Notes: a model not told the origin generated them from the sequence alone. A stretch of 64,000 bases of DNA from Enterococcus sp. DIV2402 (GCF_017426705.2 NZ_CP147251.1:2633501-2697500), one strand, 5' to 3'; positions 18,041-32,079 are shown, numbered from the stretch's first letter. Made by a program: numbers and translations.

Positions 18041-18802
18041 TTGCAAGATTTTAATTTAATTATTGATTCTGGAAATAAGAAATTCGATTTTTTTCTACAA
18101 AGTTTTTTTAAGTTCTTTTTAAAATCAGTCATGGCGGGTTGTTACTTGGGGATTGCAATGATTCTATCGCTCTCTCTAGGTAGTATATTAAACACTTTTG
18201 ATACTAATCTCGCTAAAATAGGTTATTCTCTCTTCTTTGGCCTCACATTTGTTTTGATTGTCTTTTTAAATGGTGAGCTTTTCACAGGAAATTGTTTAAC
18301 AACCCTATTTCCAGTTTTGCATAAAGAACGTTCTATTTTTATAATGAGCAAGATGTGGCTGGTCTGTTTAATAGGGAATTTTCTAGGAGTAATGTGGATT
18401 GCTTATTTGTTTGTTAAAAGTGAGTCACTAGTTAATCTTGTTACACCTTATATAGCATTATTAGTAGAAACAAAATTAGATTATAATTTTGATACCCTTC
18501 TAATCCGTTCGATACTTTGTAATTTTATTGTATGTATCGCGACATATATAAGCATTAAAATAAAAGATGAAATGGCTAAAACTACGATTATGTTACTGGT
18601 TATCTCTACTTTCGTTATTACTGGATTTGATCATTGCATTGCAAATATTGGTTTATATACTATGGGAATCACTTTAAATTTAGTAGACAGTTCATTTTCA
18701 TTAGTCAATAATATTCTAATTTCAATTCTGGGTAATATTATTGGTGGTTCGCTTATGTTGGGGTTGCCTATATATTGGATTCTTTTCACTTCCAAAGATT
18801 AG
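18041..18802 (+). CDS. Formate/nitrite transporter (FNT) family channel
   Basis: 253 residues starting at TTG, eight bases after GGGAG. Six membrane helices with the FNT signatures AGCYLGIA, NGELFTGNCL and GFDHCIANIGLYTMG (pore His). The family moves formate, nitrite, hydrosulfide or other small monovalent anions. Its position 13 bases after the phospho-beta-glucosidase is unusual; it may export an acid end-product of the imported glucoside, but that is inference. Confidence 0.8.
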   Translation: MQDFNLIIDSGNKKFDFFLQSFFKFFLKSVMAGCYLGIAMILSLSLGSILNTFDTNLAKIGYSLFFGLTFVLIVFLNGELFTGNCLTTLFPVLHKERSIFIMSKMWLVCLIGNFLGVMWIAYLFVKSESLVNLVTPYIALLVETKLDYNFDTLLIRSILCNFIVCIATYISIKIKDEMAKTTIMLLVISTFVITGFDHCIANIGLYTMGITLNLVDSSFSLVNNILISILGNIIGGSLMLGLPIYWILFTSKD

Positions 18803-18827
18803 TTTAAATTTAAAGAAGAGTACTAAA

Positions 18828-19016
18828 ATGATAAAAAAATATTATAATCAATATTCCGATCTTACGGTGCTTCTTGTGGATAGCACTAAATTTAACAATA
18901 GCTATTTTTATGAAACTTTGCCTCTGAGCTCTATTGATTTTATAGTCACTGATGCAAAACCTGAAAATCAGTTCTTAACATCTGCTGAAAAAAATAAAGT
19001 CGAAGTTATATATTAA
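18828..19016 (+). pseudogene. DeoR-family regulator C-terminal relic
   Basis: 62 codons that read like the end of a DeoR sensor domain: TVLLVDSTKFNNSYFYET then IDFIVTDAKPEN and KVEVIY, matching the LLVDHSKFG and YIITD blocks of 6034-6792. The HTH and most of the sensor are missing. An ATG with AAGAGT upstream exists, so a short protein could still be made. Confidence 0.65.
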
Positions 19017-19041
19017 TTTTTTAACCTTTCCTAATAAGCAT

Positions 19042-19090
19042 AAAAGAACCAAAAGTCATATTGAAAACAGATGACTTTTGGTTCTTTTCT
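19042..19090. terminator. Bidirectional terminator
   Basis: A perfect 18-base stem (AAAAGAACCAAAAGTCAT and complement) with an 11-base loop and T-runs on both strands, between convergent transcripts. Confidence 0.9.
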
Positions 19091-19132
19091 ATACAAAAAT
19101 AATACGGAACAGATTTATTCACAGCAAATTTT

Positions 19133-19954
19133 TTAACGTAAACTATTTGAATTTTTTAAATAATCTTCCACCACATAGGCTGTTTCTTCGATGGATTTAT
19201 CCGTCACGTCGATCACATAGGCGCCATATTTTTCAAACACTTGCTTGGAGTATTCTAATTCCTCATAAATCTTTTCTAAATCTGTATATTTTGAGGTATG
19301 ATTCAACCCTAATGAATCGAGACGATTGGTTCTAATTCTCGAAAGATTATCGGGATGACAAGTTAAGCCAATCACTTTCTTTTTCTCTACTTTGCTTAAC
19401 AATTGAGGTAACGGAACTTCTGGAATAAGAGGTAAATTAGATACTTTATAGCCCTTATTCGCCAAATACATACTCAAAGGTGTCTTTGATGTCCGAGAAA
19501 CCCCAAGCAAAACAATATCTGATTCTAGAAAACCATGTGGATTCTTTCCATCGTCATATTTTACTGCAAATTCAATAGCCGCAATTTTATTGAAATATTC
19601 CTTATCTAACTTATGGACAATGCCTGGTTCTTCAATCGGTCTTTTACCTGTTCTTGCTTGAATGAGTTCAAAAAATGGATTTAATAGATCAAGGTATTGG
19701 AGACCTGTTCGACGGCTAAATTTTTGAGCAACTTGTGCTAAGCCACTATTTACTAACGTACTCATGACAATTGCTTTGTCCTTTAATGCATCTTGTAAAA
19801 TTTCCAACAGCTCTTCTTCTCTATTCACAAATGGAAATTTGTAGCTATTGTTAAAAATCAAATCCGGATATTGCACACTAACAGCTGATAATAGCTTTTG
19901 TGATGTTTCCCCTAATGAATCAGACACGGTGTAGACAACGATTTCATTTTTCAT
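19133..19954 (-). CDS. PPDK regulatory protein (DUF299 bifunctional kinase/phosphorylase)
   Basis: 273 residues of the YqfL/PdrP family. N-terminal VYTVSDSLGETSQKL, the nucleotide-binding GVSRTSKTPLSMYLAN near 150-165, and the LTCHPDNLSRIR block are all present. Family members use ADP to inactivate, and phosphate to reactivate, pyruvate phosphate dikinase on the Thr next to its catalytic His. The target ppdK gene lies on the other side of the ccpN-like gene. AGGAG precedes the ATG; only 13 bases separate it from the upstream regulator gene. Confidence 0.9.
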   Translation of the reverse strand: MKNEIVVYTVSDSLGETSQKLLSAVSVQYPDLIFNNSYKFPFVNREEELLEILQDALKDKAIVMSTLVNSGLAQVAQKFSRRTGLQYLDLLNPFFELIQARTGKRPIEEPGIVHKLDKEYFNKIAAIEFAVKYDDGKNPHGFLESDIVLLGVSRTSKTPLSMYLANKGYKVSNLPLIPEVPLPQLLSKVEKKKVIGLTCHPDNLSRIRTNRLDSLGLNHTSKYTDLEKIYEELEYSKQVFEKYGAYVIDVTDKSIEETAYVVEDYLKNSNSLR

Positions 19955-19967
19955 TTTTCAATCTCCT

Positions 19968-20597
19968 CTATTTGTTTAATTCTGCATCTCTTGCATGTTT
20001 TGTTATAAAATTCAATATTCTTGTTTTTGTAATTTTTCCTACGACACATTTCTCATTTGCTTCTTCGACTACAGGAAGTGAATCCACTTCAAAGTCTTGT
20101 AAAATAGATGCAGCCTCTAAAATACTCATTTCTTTTGTACAAGTTTTGATATGTGGAACACGTGTCATGCACACTGCAACAGGTGTTCCATCAATATCTG
20201 AATTAAGCGAAGCTCGCAATAAGTCTTTTCGAGATAAGGTTCCTACCAAAACTTGTTCTTCATCCACCACATATAATGAACCTACATCATACATAAACAA
20301 ACTTGTGATTGCTTCTCGAATGGACGTTTCCGCCTTAATCATGACGGGTGGCATCATAATTTCTTCGACTTTTGTACGAAAAGTTCGATAAAAAAATAAG
20401 GATTCTAAACTAGCTCCCGAATACGTATAGCCTACTTTAGGGGTAGCCTGTAAAATTTCTGCCATTGTCAAAAAAGATAGATCTGAACGCAAGGTTGCTC
20501 TGGATACATCCAATAACTCAGAAATTTTTTCTCCACTTACAGGTTGATATTCTTTTACTATTTCTATAATTTTCTTTTGTCTATCACTTAGCTTCAT
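19968..20597 (-). CDS. ccpN: CcpN-like transcriptional repressor (HTH plus two CBS domains)
   Basis: 209 residues. HTH_11 at the N-terminus (VSGEKISELLDVSRATLRSD) and two CBS domains from about 80 to 200 (MMPPVMIKAETSIREAI and LQDFEVDSLPVVEEANEK). CcpN represses gluconeogenic genes in Bacillus in response to energy state. Here it is divergent from ppdK and shares a promoter region with palindromes, so it probably controls ppdK and itself. Confidence 0.85.
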   Translation of the reverse strand: MKLSDRQKKIIEIVKEYQPVSGEKISELLDVSRATLRSDLSFLTMAEILQATPKVGYTYSGASLESLFFYRTFRTKVEEIMMPPVMIKAETSIREAITSLFMYDVGSLYVVDEEQVLVGTLSRKDLLRASLNSDIDGTPVAVCMTRVPHIKTCTKEMSILEAASILQDFEVDSLPVVEEANEKCVVGKITKTRILNFITKHARDAELNK

Positions 20598-20701
20598 TTT
20601 CTTCTCCTACTTTTTTTATAATATGCATATATAAACTTTATGCGTATTATTATACACAATATTTTCTTTTATTCAACCTATTTATGTTTTTATTTTAACT
20701 A

Positions 20702-20758
20702 TTGACAATTATATATGAGTCATATTAAGATGATTAAGAACTATATGTGACACATATA
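20702..20758 (+). promoter_or_regulatory. ppdK promoter with two operator palindromes
   Basis: TTGACA (20702-20707), 18-base spacer, TAAGAT (20726-20731). ATATGAGTCATAT (20713-20725) lies in the spacer and the 17-base palindrome TATATGTGACACATATA (20742-20758) just after the start point. The positions fit repression by the divergent CcpN-like protein. Confidence 0.65.
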
Positions 20759-20776
20759 TAATTTAGGAGGTATATT

Positions 20777-23386
20777 ATGAGTAAATGGATTTCCTTTTTT
20801 GAAGAAGGTAGTAGTAAAGAGAAAGAATTATTAGGTGGAAAAGGAGCAAACTTAGCTGAAATGACCAATCTTGGCTTACCTGTTCCTCCAGGGTTTACCA
20901 TTACAACGAAAAGTTGTATGAATTTTTTAGAGAAAGAAACTTTTTTTGATACAGAGTTAAAACAAGATATTTTGAAAGCGATTAAAAAATTGGAACAAAT
21001 AACTCAAAAGTCTTTTACAGAAGAAACGAATTTGCTGCTGGTTTCAGTTCGAAGTGGTGCTGCTTCTTCTATGCCTGGAATGATGGACACTATTTTGAAT
21101 TTAGGGTTAAATGATCAAAGAGTACAGACTTTTGCAGAGTTGACGAACATTTCTTTTGCTTATGATTGTTACAGCCGTCTCTTACAAATGTTTGGCGACG
21201 TTGTCTACGGGGTCAACAAAGATAAATTTACTCATTTACTACGTAATTTAGAAAAGAGATTAAATAAAACGAAACAAGAATTTGATAAGAATGAACAACA
21301 GCAACTCATTGATTCCTATAAACAGCTGTTTATTGAAAACAATGTGACCTTCCCACAAAATCCATTGGATCAATTATTTGAAGCAATCAAAGCAGTCTTT
21401 AAATCTTGGAATAATCAACGAGCTAAAGTCTATCGTGAATTACATCAGATCCCACATCACTTGGGAACGGCAGTGAACATTCAGTCAATGGTTTTTGGCA
21501 ATAGTGGCAACCACAGTGGGACCGGTGTCGTGTTTACCAGAAATCCTGCGACTGGTGAAAATAAGCTTTTCGGAGAATTCTTAATGAATGCTCAAGGTGA
21601 AGATGTGGTTGCGGGGATTCGAACACCTGAACCAATTGATTCTTTGCAAACCATTCTTCCTGATACGTATAACGATTTTGTTACCTATGCTGAAATTCTT
21701 GAACAACATTACAAAGACATGCAAGATATTGAATTTACAGTAGAAAATGGACAATTATTTATCCTACAAACTAGAAATGGCAAACGTACAGCCAAAGCAG
21801 CCTTAAAAATTACGTTAGATTTAGTTGCAGAAAATCGCCTGACCAAACAAGAAGCCCTCTTACGTATCTCACCAGACACGATTGATCAATTAATTCATCC
21901 TATTTTTGATGAGAAGGAAGTTACACAAGCGAAATTATTAGCTACAGGACTTCCCGCAAGCCCAGGTGCAGCAACAGGTGAAATTGTTTTTACTGCAGAA
22001 AAAGCAAAAGAATACCATGCCCTCGGAAAAAAAGTTGTCTTGGTTCGTCAAGAAACATCACCAGAAGACATTGAAGGGATGATTGTTAGTGAAGCAATTG
22101 TAACTAGCCGAGGTGGGATGACTTCACATGCTGCTGTTGTGGCTCGCGGCATGGGGACTTGTTGTATCACTGGATGTGAAGCTTTAAATGTACATGAAGA
22201 GTCAAAAACAATTCTTTGTGGAAATACACGATTAGTAGAAGGGGAAGTAATTTCTGTTGATGGTAGTTCTGGTCGTTTATACTTGGGAGAAATTCCAACT
22301 ATAGTTGTTGAAAACGATCAAAATTTACAACAATTGCTCACTTGGGCGGATGAACATGCAGAATTAATGGTTCGTGCAAATGCTGAAACTGTTTCAGATT
22401 TACAAACAGCAATCGATTTTGGTGCCTCTGGTATTGGCTTAGCGCGTACAGAGCATATGTTCTTTGGTGAGGAACGCGTACTAGAAATGCGACGATTGAT
22501 TCTAGCAGAGGATAAACAGGAATTTGACTTTGCTTTAAATAAATTACTAGGCTTCCAACAAGAAGATTTTTATCAAATGTTTAAAGCTGTACAGGATAAA
22601 CCTATGGTTATCCGATTATTAGATCCACCCATGCATGAATTTCTTCCACATGACACGAATGAAATAAAAGCTTTAGCAGAACAGTTAAATCGATACCCAT
22701 CTGAAGTCAGTAAACAAATTGAAAAACTTCAAGAAACGAATCCAATGTTAGGACATCGTGGGTGTCGGCTAGGAATTACCGAGCCTCGCATTTATCAAAT
22801 GCAAGTGAAAGCTATTTTTAATAGTGCCATTCGATTAATGAAAGAAGGAATCATTGTCTGTCCAGAAATCATGGTCCCTCTCGTCTCAGAGAAAAATGAA
22901 TTGGATACTGTCAAAAACTTCCTGATTGACACGATTAACCAAACATTCAAAGAAAACCAGGTCCAACCTTTCCCATATGAAATCGGCACAATGATTGAAT
23001 TACCTCGTGCGTGCATCATCGCTGATCAATTAGCAGAAAATGCAGATTTCTTTAGCTTTGGCACAAATGATTTAACTCAAATGACCTTTGGTTTCTCACG
23101 AGATGACATTGGAAAATTCATTAATAGCTACAAAGAAAAAGAAATTATGATTCAAGATCCTTTCCAAACACTGGATCAAACAGGTGTTGGCGAATTAATT
23201 AAACTTGCCGTCACGAAGGCCCGGCAAACAAAAAAAGAGATGCTGATTGGTATTTGTGGAGAAGTTGGTGGTGACCCTCACTCCATTCCGTTCTTCCAGA
23301 AAATCGGTATTGATTATGTTTCTTGTTCTCCTTACCGAATTCCAGCTGCTCGTTTAGCCGTTGCTCAAGCAAGTTTGAGTAAATAG
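20777..23386 (+). CDS. ppdK: Pyruvate, phosphate dikinase
   Basis: 869 residues, full length. ATP-grasp domain at the N-terminus (GGKGANLAEMTNLGLPVPPG; RSGAASSMPGMMDT), phosphohistidine domain with GGMTSHAAVVARGMG (His451, target Thr449), and the C-terminal PEP/pyruvate barrel with GICGEVGGDP. It interconverts pyruvate, ATP and phosphate with PEP, AMP and PPi, giving a route back to PEP. AGGAGG precedes the ATG. Together with the two divergent regulators it forms a complete control module as in Listeria. Confidence 0.97.
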   Translation: MSKWISFFEEGSSKEKELLGGKGANLAEMTNLGLPVPPGFTITTKSCMNFLEKETFFDTELKQDILKAIKKLEQITQKSFTEETNLLLVSVRSGAASSMPGMMDTILNLGLNDQRVQTFAELTNISFAYDCYSRLLQMFGDVVYGVNKDKFTHLLRNLEKRLNKTKQEFDKNEQQQLIDSYKQLFIENNVTFPQNPLDQLFEAIKAVFKSWNNQRAKVYRELHQIPHHLGTAVNIQSMVFGNSGNHSGTGVVFTRNPATGENKLFGEFLMNAQGEDVVAGIRTPEPIDSLQTILPDTYNDFVTYAEILEQHYKDMQDIEFTVENGQLFILQTRNGKRTAKAALKITLDLVAENRLTKQEALLRISPDTIDQLIHPIFDEKEVTQAKLLATGLPASPGAATGEIVFTAEKAKEYHALGKKVVLVRQETSPEDIEGMIVSEAIVTSRGGMTSHAAVVARGMGTCCITGCEALNVHEESKTILCGNTRLVEGEVISVDGSSGRLYLGEIPTIVVENDQNLQQLLTWADEHAELMVRANAETVSDLQTAIDFGASGIGLARTEHMFFGEERVLEMRRLILAEDKQEFDFALNKLLGFQQEDFYQMFKAVQDKPMVIRLLDPPMHEFLPHDTNEIKALAEQLNRYPSEVSKQIEKLQETNPMLGHRGCRLGITEPRIYQMQVKAIFNSAIRLMKEGIIVCPEIMVPLVSEKNELDTVKNFLIDTINQTFKENQVQPFPYEIGTMIELPRACIIADQLAENADFFSFGTNDLTQMTFGFSRDDIGKFINSYKEKEIMIQDPFQTLDQTGVGELIKLAVTKARQTKKEMLIGICGEVGGDPHSIPFFQKIGIDYVSCSPYRIPAARLAVAQASLSK

Positions 23387-23398
23387 TATTCAATTATG

Positions 23399-23436
23399 AG
23401 GCAAAGTATTCAATTTAAAATACTTTGCCTTCTTTT
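23399..23436 (+). terminator. Terminator of ppdK
   Basis: AGGCAAAGTATT and its complement form a 12-base stem followed by TCTTTTAT, 12 bases after the stop codon. Confidence 0.85.
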
Positions 23437-23452
23437 ATAAGTTTTTTTAATC

Positions 23453-23578
23453 CTAAAGGACAAATTTTTTGATTGAAACGATTAATGCTTCCATACATTC
23501 TTGGTACCAACCCTCGTCAAAATAACCTTTCGCTGTAGCTTTCTTGATGACTAATGGCTCAAACCGTTGAGTAATTTT
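23453..23578 (-). pseudogene. Relic of a Tn916-type helix-turn-helix (orf8-like) gene
   Basis: The frame reads ITQRFEPLVIKKATAKGYFD then EGWYQECMEALIVSIKKFVL and stops. This is the FEPLI-K-S...DEDL-QE....I-KF-I pattern of the small helix-turn-helix proteins of conjugative transposons. The N-terminal part is degraded. Similar debris lies at 34190-34340. Confidence 0.45.
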
Positions 23579-23748
23579 CCAACTGACCAATTAATCTCAT
23601 CTCTAGCTAACAGGTTAATTTTTTAGCTGATTCTTTACTAAAAGCTATCTTCTTCTCTTTTATATTTCAATGAAACAAAGTTTATTTCAGAAGTAATCAA
23701 TACTAAAATAAGTTAGCTAAAAATAATCTCTTTTGGTCTACTAAAGAA

Positions 23749-23783
23749 TCCACCAATCTAGCTTTTTTTCCAGATTTGGTGGA
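23749..23783 (+). terminator. Stem-loop, possible terminator
   Basis: TCCACCAATCT pairs with AGATTTGGTGGA (one bulge); CTTTT follows. It stands in a 250-base stretch without a gene. Confidence 0.4.
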
Positions 23784-23834
23784 CTTTTAAACAGATTTTT
23801 TTCTATAGATTTTGTAAAAAATGATCTAAGCAAA

Positions 23835-23969
23835 CTAGATAAAATAAGTGATTTTACTATCAAAAGCTCCTCGCCATTGAATATTGCTTTTTCCAGCAAC
23901 TCCGCTTGATAGAGAAACAAGAGCTACAGTATCTCCTGCTCGTAATATTTTTGGTTTCTTCATTTTCAT
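23835..23969 (-). pseudogene. LD-carboxypeptidase (peptidase S66) N-terminal relic
   Basis: Starts well (AGGAAGAGA before the ATG) and reads MKKPKILRAGDTVALVSLSS then GVAGKSN, the typical opening of LD-carboxypeptidase/MccF proteins (P-L-GDTV-IVSPSSG). It hits a stop after 44 codons, so over 85 percent of the gene is lost. Confidence 0.6.
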
Positions 23970-23979
23970 TCTCTTCCTA

Positions 23980-26541
23980 TTAAAATTTATGAAGCATTTT
24001 TTTTATCTCTATATATACTAATGGACAGATAGATAGAAATAGTACCCATAACCAGTTGGTAAATCCAATATTCACAAAACCTAATATCGTCTGAGTTTGT
24101 GGAATTAGAACTAGTAATAAGAGAATAACTGCCCCTAATACAGTTGTGGTTACTAATACTGGATTACCTAAAAATCTCAATTTAAAAATAGATTCTTTGC
24201 TTCGGCAATTATACATATGCACAATGGTAGACCATCCTAAAACAAGGAAAGTCATTGTCCTAGATACTTCTACAGAAGTCATTCGTCCAATCCCTATGGC
24301 TAATAAAGTAACCACAGTAAATACAATGGAAATATCAATAATTTTTGCCAATAACCCATCTGAAAAGATACTGTCTTTTTTATTCACAGGTTTGTTTTTC
24401 ATTATATTTCGTTCTGTTGGTTCTACACTCAAACTGAATCCAGGTATTCCATCTGCCACAACTTTAATAATCAATAGTTGAACCGCAGCCACAGGAGAAC
24501 CCCAACCAATGATTAAAGAAATAAGAACAATTGTCAACGCAGAAATATTACATCCTAACATGGCATACAATGATTTTCTGATATTACTGTATACTCTTCG
24601 CCCTTCCTCTACAGCTTTGACAATTGTAGCAAAATTATCATCCACTAACACCATATCTGATGCTTCTTTAGCCACTTCTGTTCCACCGCCCATCGCAATA
24701 CCAACATCCGCTGCTTTTAAAGCTGGCGCATCATTCACACCATCTCCTGTCATAGCAACTACCTCACCATTGCTTTGAAAAGCTTTAACAATTCGGATTT
24801 TATCTTCCGGAGAAGTCCTAGCGAAAACACGGTAATCTTCAATAATTGATGCTAATTCTTCATCTGTATATTGATTTAATTCACTTCCACTCATTGCTTT
24901 TCGACCGTCAGTCAGAATCCCTACGTCTTCCGCAATTTTAGTAGCAGTTAGTAAATGATCTCCTGTAATCATGACTGTATGAATACCTGCTTGTCTAGCA
25001 ATCTTTACAGCGCGATAACTTTCTCTTCTTGCTGGATCAATAATTCCAACAAAACCAGCAAAACTTAAATCCGATTCTAATTCTTCATCAGTCCATTCAA
25101 TTGGGTTTGTAGGAAAGATTTGATAGCCTACTCCTAATACTCGAAAAGCCTGATTAGCTAAATAATCGTGTTCTATTAAGTAAGATTCTGTATTAGAAGA
25201 ATCTTTCAAATTTAAGCGGTCAAATGCTCCTTTTGTAACTGAAAGATATTGTCCATTAATTTCATACAGGACCGTCATACGCTTTCTACTTGAATCAAAA
25301 GGCAATTCCCGGATTTGTTTAAAGTTTGAAGAAATTTTTTGAAGCTCTTCTTTTGAGAACGTTTCATCCAAAGCTTTTTTGATTGCTAACTCTGTTGGGT
25401 TGCTTCCCGCAGTGGAATTTTCATCAATAGTACTTGCTAGATAAAATAAGAAAAGTAAATTATTTTTCTCATTATACGTAACATTAAAAACCGTCTCGGA
25501 CAAATTAGCTAATGGACTAATTCGTTTAACAGTCATTTTATTTTCTGTAATAGTCCCAGTTTTATCTGAACAAATTACTGAAACACTTCCCACTGTTTCA
25601 ACAGTTGAAGGAGTGCGTACAATTGTTTTTTTGAATGCCATGTTGCTCATACCGATAGCTAAGGAAATTGTTACAACGACTGGTAGGACTTCAGGAATAG
25701 CTGCTACTGCCATTGAAATAGCTGTCATAATACTTGTTTCTAATGCCAGCCCTTTTATTACACCAATGATGATAGCTAGAACTCCTGCCGTAATTGCGAC
25801 AACTCCTAAAGCTTTCCCTAATTTTTGCATTCTAATCTGTAAGGGAGCCACATTAGCAGCTTCATTATTAATTAAACTTGAAATTTTCCCAATTTCTGTA
25901 TGCATCCCTGTTTTTTCTACTACAGCTTGAGCTGTTCCTGTGACTACTAATGCTCCTGAAAAAATAGAATCTTTTCGATCCCCAATCGGAGCTTCTGGAT
26001 TAGATCTTGCTTCTGCATTTTTTTCACTTGGTTCACTTTCCCCAGTTAGGAAAGACTCATCCACAAAAAAATTACTACAAGATAAAATTTTTGCATCTGC
26101 TGGTACACGGTCTCCTAACTTTAATTGGAGAAGATCTCCCGGAACAATTTCTGTACTCTCCACTTCTTGTAATTGTCCATCTCGAATCACTCTACTTGTT
26201 GGCACACTCATCTTTTTCAATTCATCCATTGATTTTTCTGCGTTCTTTTGCTGTCGAATAGACAAGTAAATATTTAAAAGAACAATAGAAAAAATCACAA
26301 TAGGTTCCGTAAAATCATCTGGATGTGATTTAAAAGCAACATAACTAGATAAAACAGTAGCAAAAAGCAATATGAGTATTGTTATATCTTTAAGAGCCTC
26401 CGTAAGATAGACAAAAAACGATTTGCCAGACTGACTTTCAATAGTATTAGGACCATGTTCCTGTAATAATTGATTAACCTCTGATTGGGATAATCCTTGT
26501 TCTCTACCTTCGAATTGATTTTGTTTTTGTTCCTTTAACAT
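23980..26541 (-). CDS. P2-type cation-transporting ATPase
   Basis: 853 residues of the Ca2+/Mn2+ ATPase group. In order: N-terminal cation ATPase domain, two helices, actuator loop with FLTGESEPSEK, helix 4 with AAIPEVLPVVV (the family PEGLP has Val here), phosphorylation site ICSDKTGTIT, nucleotide domain with KGAFDRL, hinge MTGDGVNDAPALK, then six C-terminal helices. It exports or sequesters a divalent cation. AGGAGGG lies before the ATG, and a terminator hairpin stands only about 23 bases upstream, so expression is probably controlled by attenuation. Confidence 0.9.
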   Translation of the reverse strand: MLKEQKQNQFEGREQGLSQSEVNQLLQEHGPNTIESQSGKSFFVYLTEALKDITILILLFATVLSSYVAFKSHPDDFTEPIVIFSIVLLNIYLSIRQQKNAEKSMDELKKMSVPTSRVIRDGQLQEVESTEIVPGDLLQLKLGDRVPADAKILSCSNFFVDESFLTGESEPSEKNAEARSNPEAPIGDRKDSIFSGALVVTGTAQAVVEKTGMHTEIGKISSLINNEAANVAPLQIRMQKLGKALGVVAITAGVLAIIIGVIKGLALETSIMTAISMAVAAIPEVLPVVVTISLAIGMSNMAFKKTIVRTPSTVETVGSVSVICSDKTGTITENKMTVKRISPLANLSETVFNVTYNEKNNLLFLFYLASTIDENSTAGSNPTELAIKKALDETFSKEELQKISSNFKQIRELPFDSSRKRMTVLYEINGQYLSVTKGAFDRLNLKDSSNTESYLIEHDYLANQAFRVLGVGYQIFPTNPIEWTDEELESDLSFAGFVGIIDPARRESYRAVKIARQAGIHTVMITGDHLLTATKIAEDVGILTDGRKAMSGSELNQYTDEELASIIEDYRVFARTSPEDKIRIVKAFQSNGEVVAMTGDGVNDAPALKAADVGIAMGGGTEVAKEASDMVLVDDNFATIVKAVEEGRRVYSNIRKSLYAMLGCNISALTIVLISLIIGWGSPVAAVQLLIIKVVADGIPGFSLSVEPTERNIMKNKPVNKKDSIFSDGLLAKIIDISIVFTVVTLLAIGIGRMTSVEVSRTMTFLVLGWSTIVHMYNCRSKESIFKLRFLGNPVLVTTTVLGAVILLLLVLIPQTQTILGFVNIGFTNWLWVLFLSICPLVYIEIKKMLHKF

Positions 26542-26563
26542 ATGCCTAAATCCCTCCTAAAAC

Positions 26564-26646
26564 AAAAAGGAGCCAGGCAAACTAACCACAAAAGCCTACG
26601 GTTAGTTTGTCTGACTCCTACAAGATTGTTCCGGCGAACAAATCTT
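26564..26646 (-). promoter_or_regulatory. Leader with intrinsic terminator upstream of the P-type ATPase
   Basis: Minus-strand order: a first hairpin (AAGATTTGTTC / GAACAATCTT, loop GCCG, 26622-26646), then a 19-base stem (26569-26618; GGAGTCAGACAAACTAACC with its near-complement) and TTTTT. GACT just before the first hairpin could also pair with the AGTC at the foot of the terminator. The ribosome site follows directly. This looks like a transcription-attenuation leader; the class is not one I recognise, and the conserved yybP-ykoY core is not evident. Confidence 0.55.
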
Positions 26647-26672
26647 TAGTCGTTTTTTTAATTATGTCAATC

Positions 26673-26701
26673 ATTATTTCACATTTGATTTTGGAGGTCA
26701 A
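26673..26701 (-). promoter_or_regulatory. Promoter of the P-type ATPase gene
   Basis: Minus strand: TTGACC, 17-base spacer, AATAAT. The start point near 26666 gives a leader of about 125 bases that includes both hairpins. Confidence 0.65.
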
Positions 26702-26831
26702 GAAATTCCTATAAAAATTTATTTTAGTGTGGAATTAAAACTTATCCTTATCTATCAGCAATAGACTTTTATTAGTTAGATCAATTATGTTTTCTTTTGT
26801 ATTAGTTAGATAAACTTATTTATGATTAATT

Positions 26832-26934
26832 TAAGTTGCTCATAGATATATTTTCTCTCATTATTAGTGTCCATCATTCTTACTTCTCCTTTAACTATAA
26901 CGAACAAAATAACGGATTAAAAAGACACGATTTT
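26832..26934 (-). repeat. Dispersed repeat with a small ORF start (copy 1)
   Basis: About 100 bases nearly identical to 35208-35310. It carries AAAGGAGAAG, an ATG and codons for MDTNNERKYIYEQLKLII, then diverges. It is the head of a small gene whose longer version lies at 35108-35260. Confidence 0.65.
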
Positions 26935-26938
26935 AATA

Positions 26939-26974
26939 AAAAAGAAACAGATAGCCTACATTAGCCTATCTGTT
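26939..26974 (-). terminator. Terminator
   Basis: Minus strand AAACAGATAG and CTATCTGTTT form a 10-base stem followed by CTTTTTT. It separates the GH1 operon and the relic from the ATPase promoter. Confidence 0.75.
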
Positions 26975-27156
26975 TTCTATAATTGAAAAAATTTCTATTT
27001 GAAATAGCAAACATTTCTTCATAAGATTAGTGTAGTTCACACTAATTATTTTAGATCCTTCTATTTTCAAGAGAGTTTAAATAGTGTATTTATTACCTAA
27101 TGATAAGTAACTAAATATCAAGGTAGAATAATACTCTCATTAAATAAAGATATATT

Positions 27157-31938
<4,782 letters not shown>

Positions 31939-31985
31939 AATAATTTTCTCCTTGATATTTTTTGTAAGTTGATTAGTAAGTTTTT

Positions 31986-32004
31986 TTGTAAAAGCGCTTT
32001 ACAA
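31986..32004. promoter_or_regulatory. Palindromic cre/RpiR operator
   Basis: Arms TTGTAAA and TTTACAA around AGCGC in the divergent promoter region. It has the GCGC centre of cre sites and may serve CcpA, the RpiR protein, or both. Confidence 0.6.
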
Positions 32005-32079
32005 ATTGACTATATCATCTTTTTTAAAGATGGTTTAAAAGTTCGAAATTTGGAAACTACAAAGAAAGGAAAGAAAATT

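Noticed and set aside
26564..26646. yybP-ykoY (Mn) riboswitch
   Set aside because: The pump context fits, but the conserved core is not visible and the leader is too short; kept only as an attenuator of unknown class.
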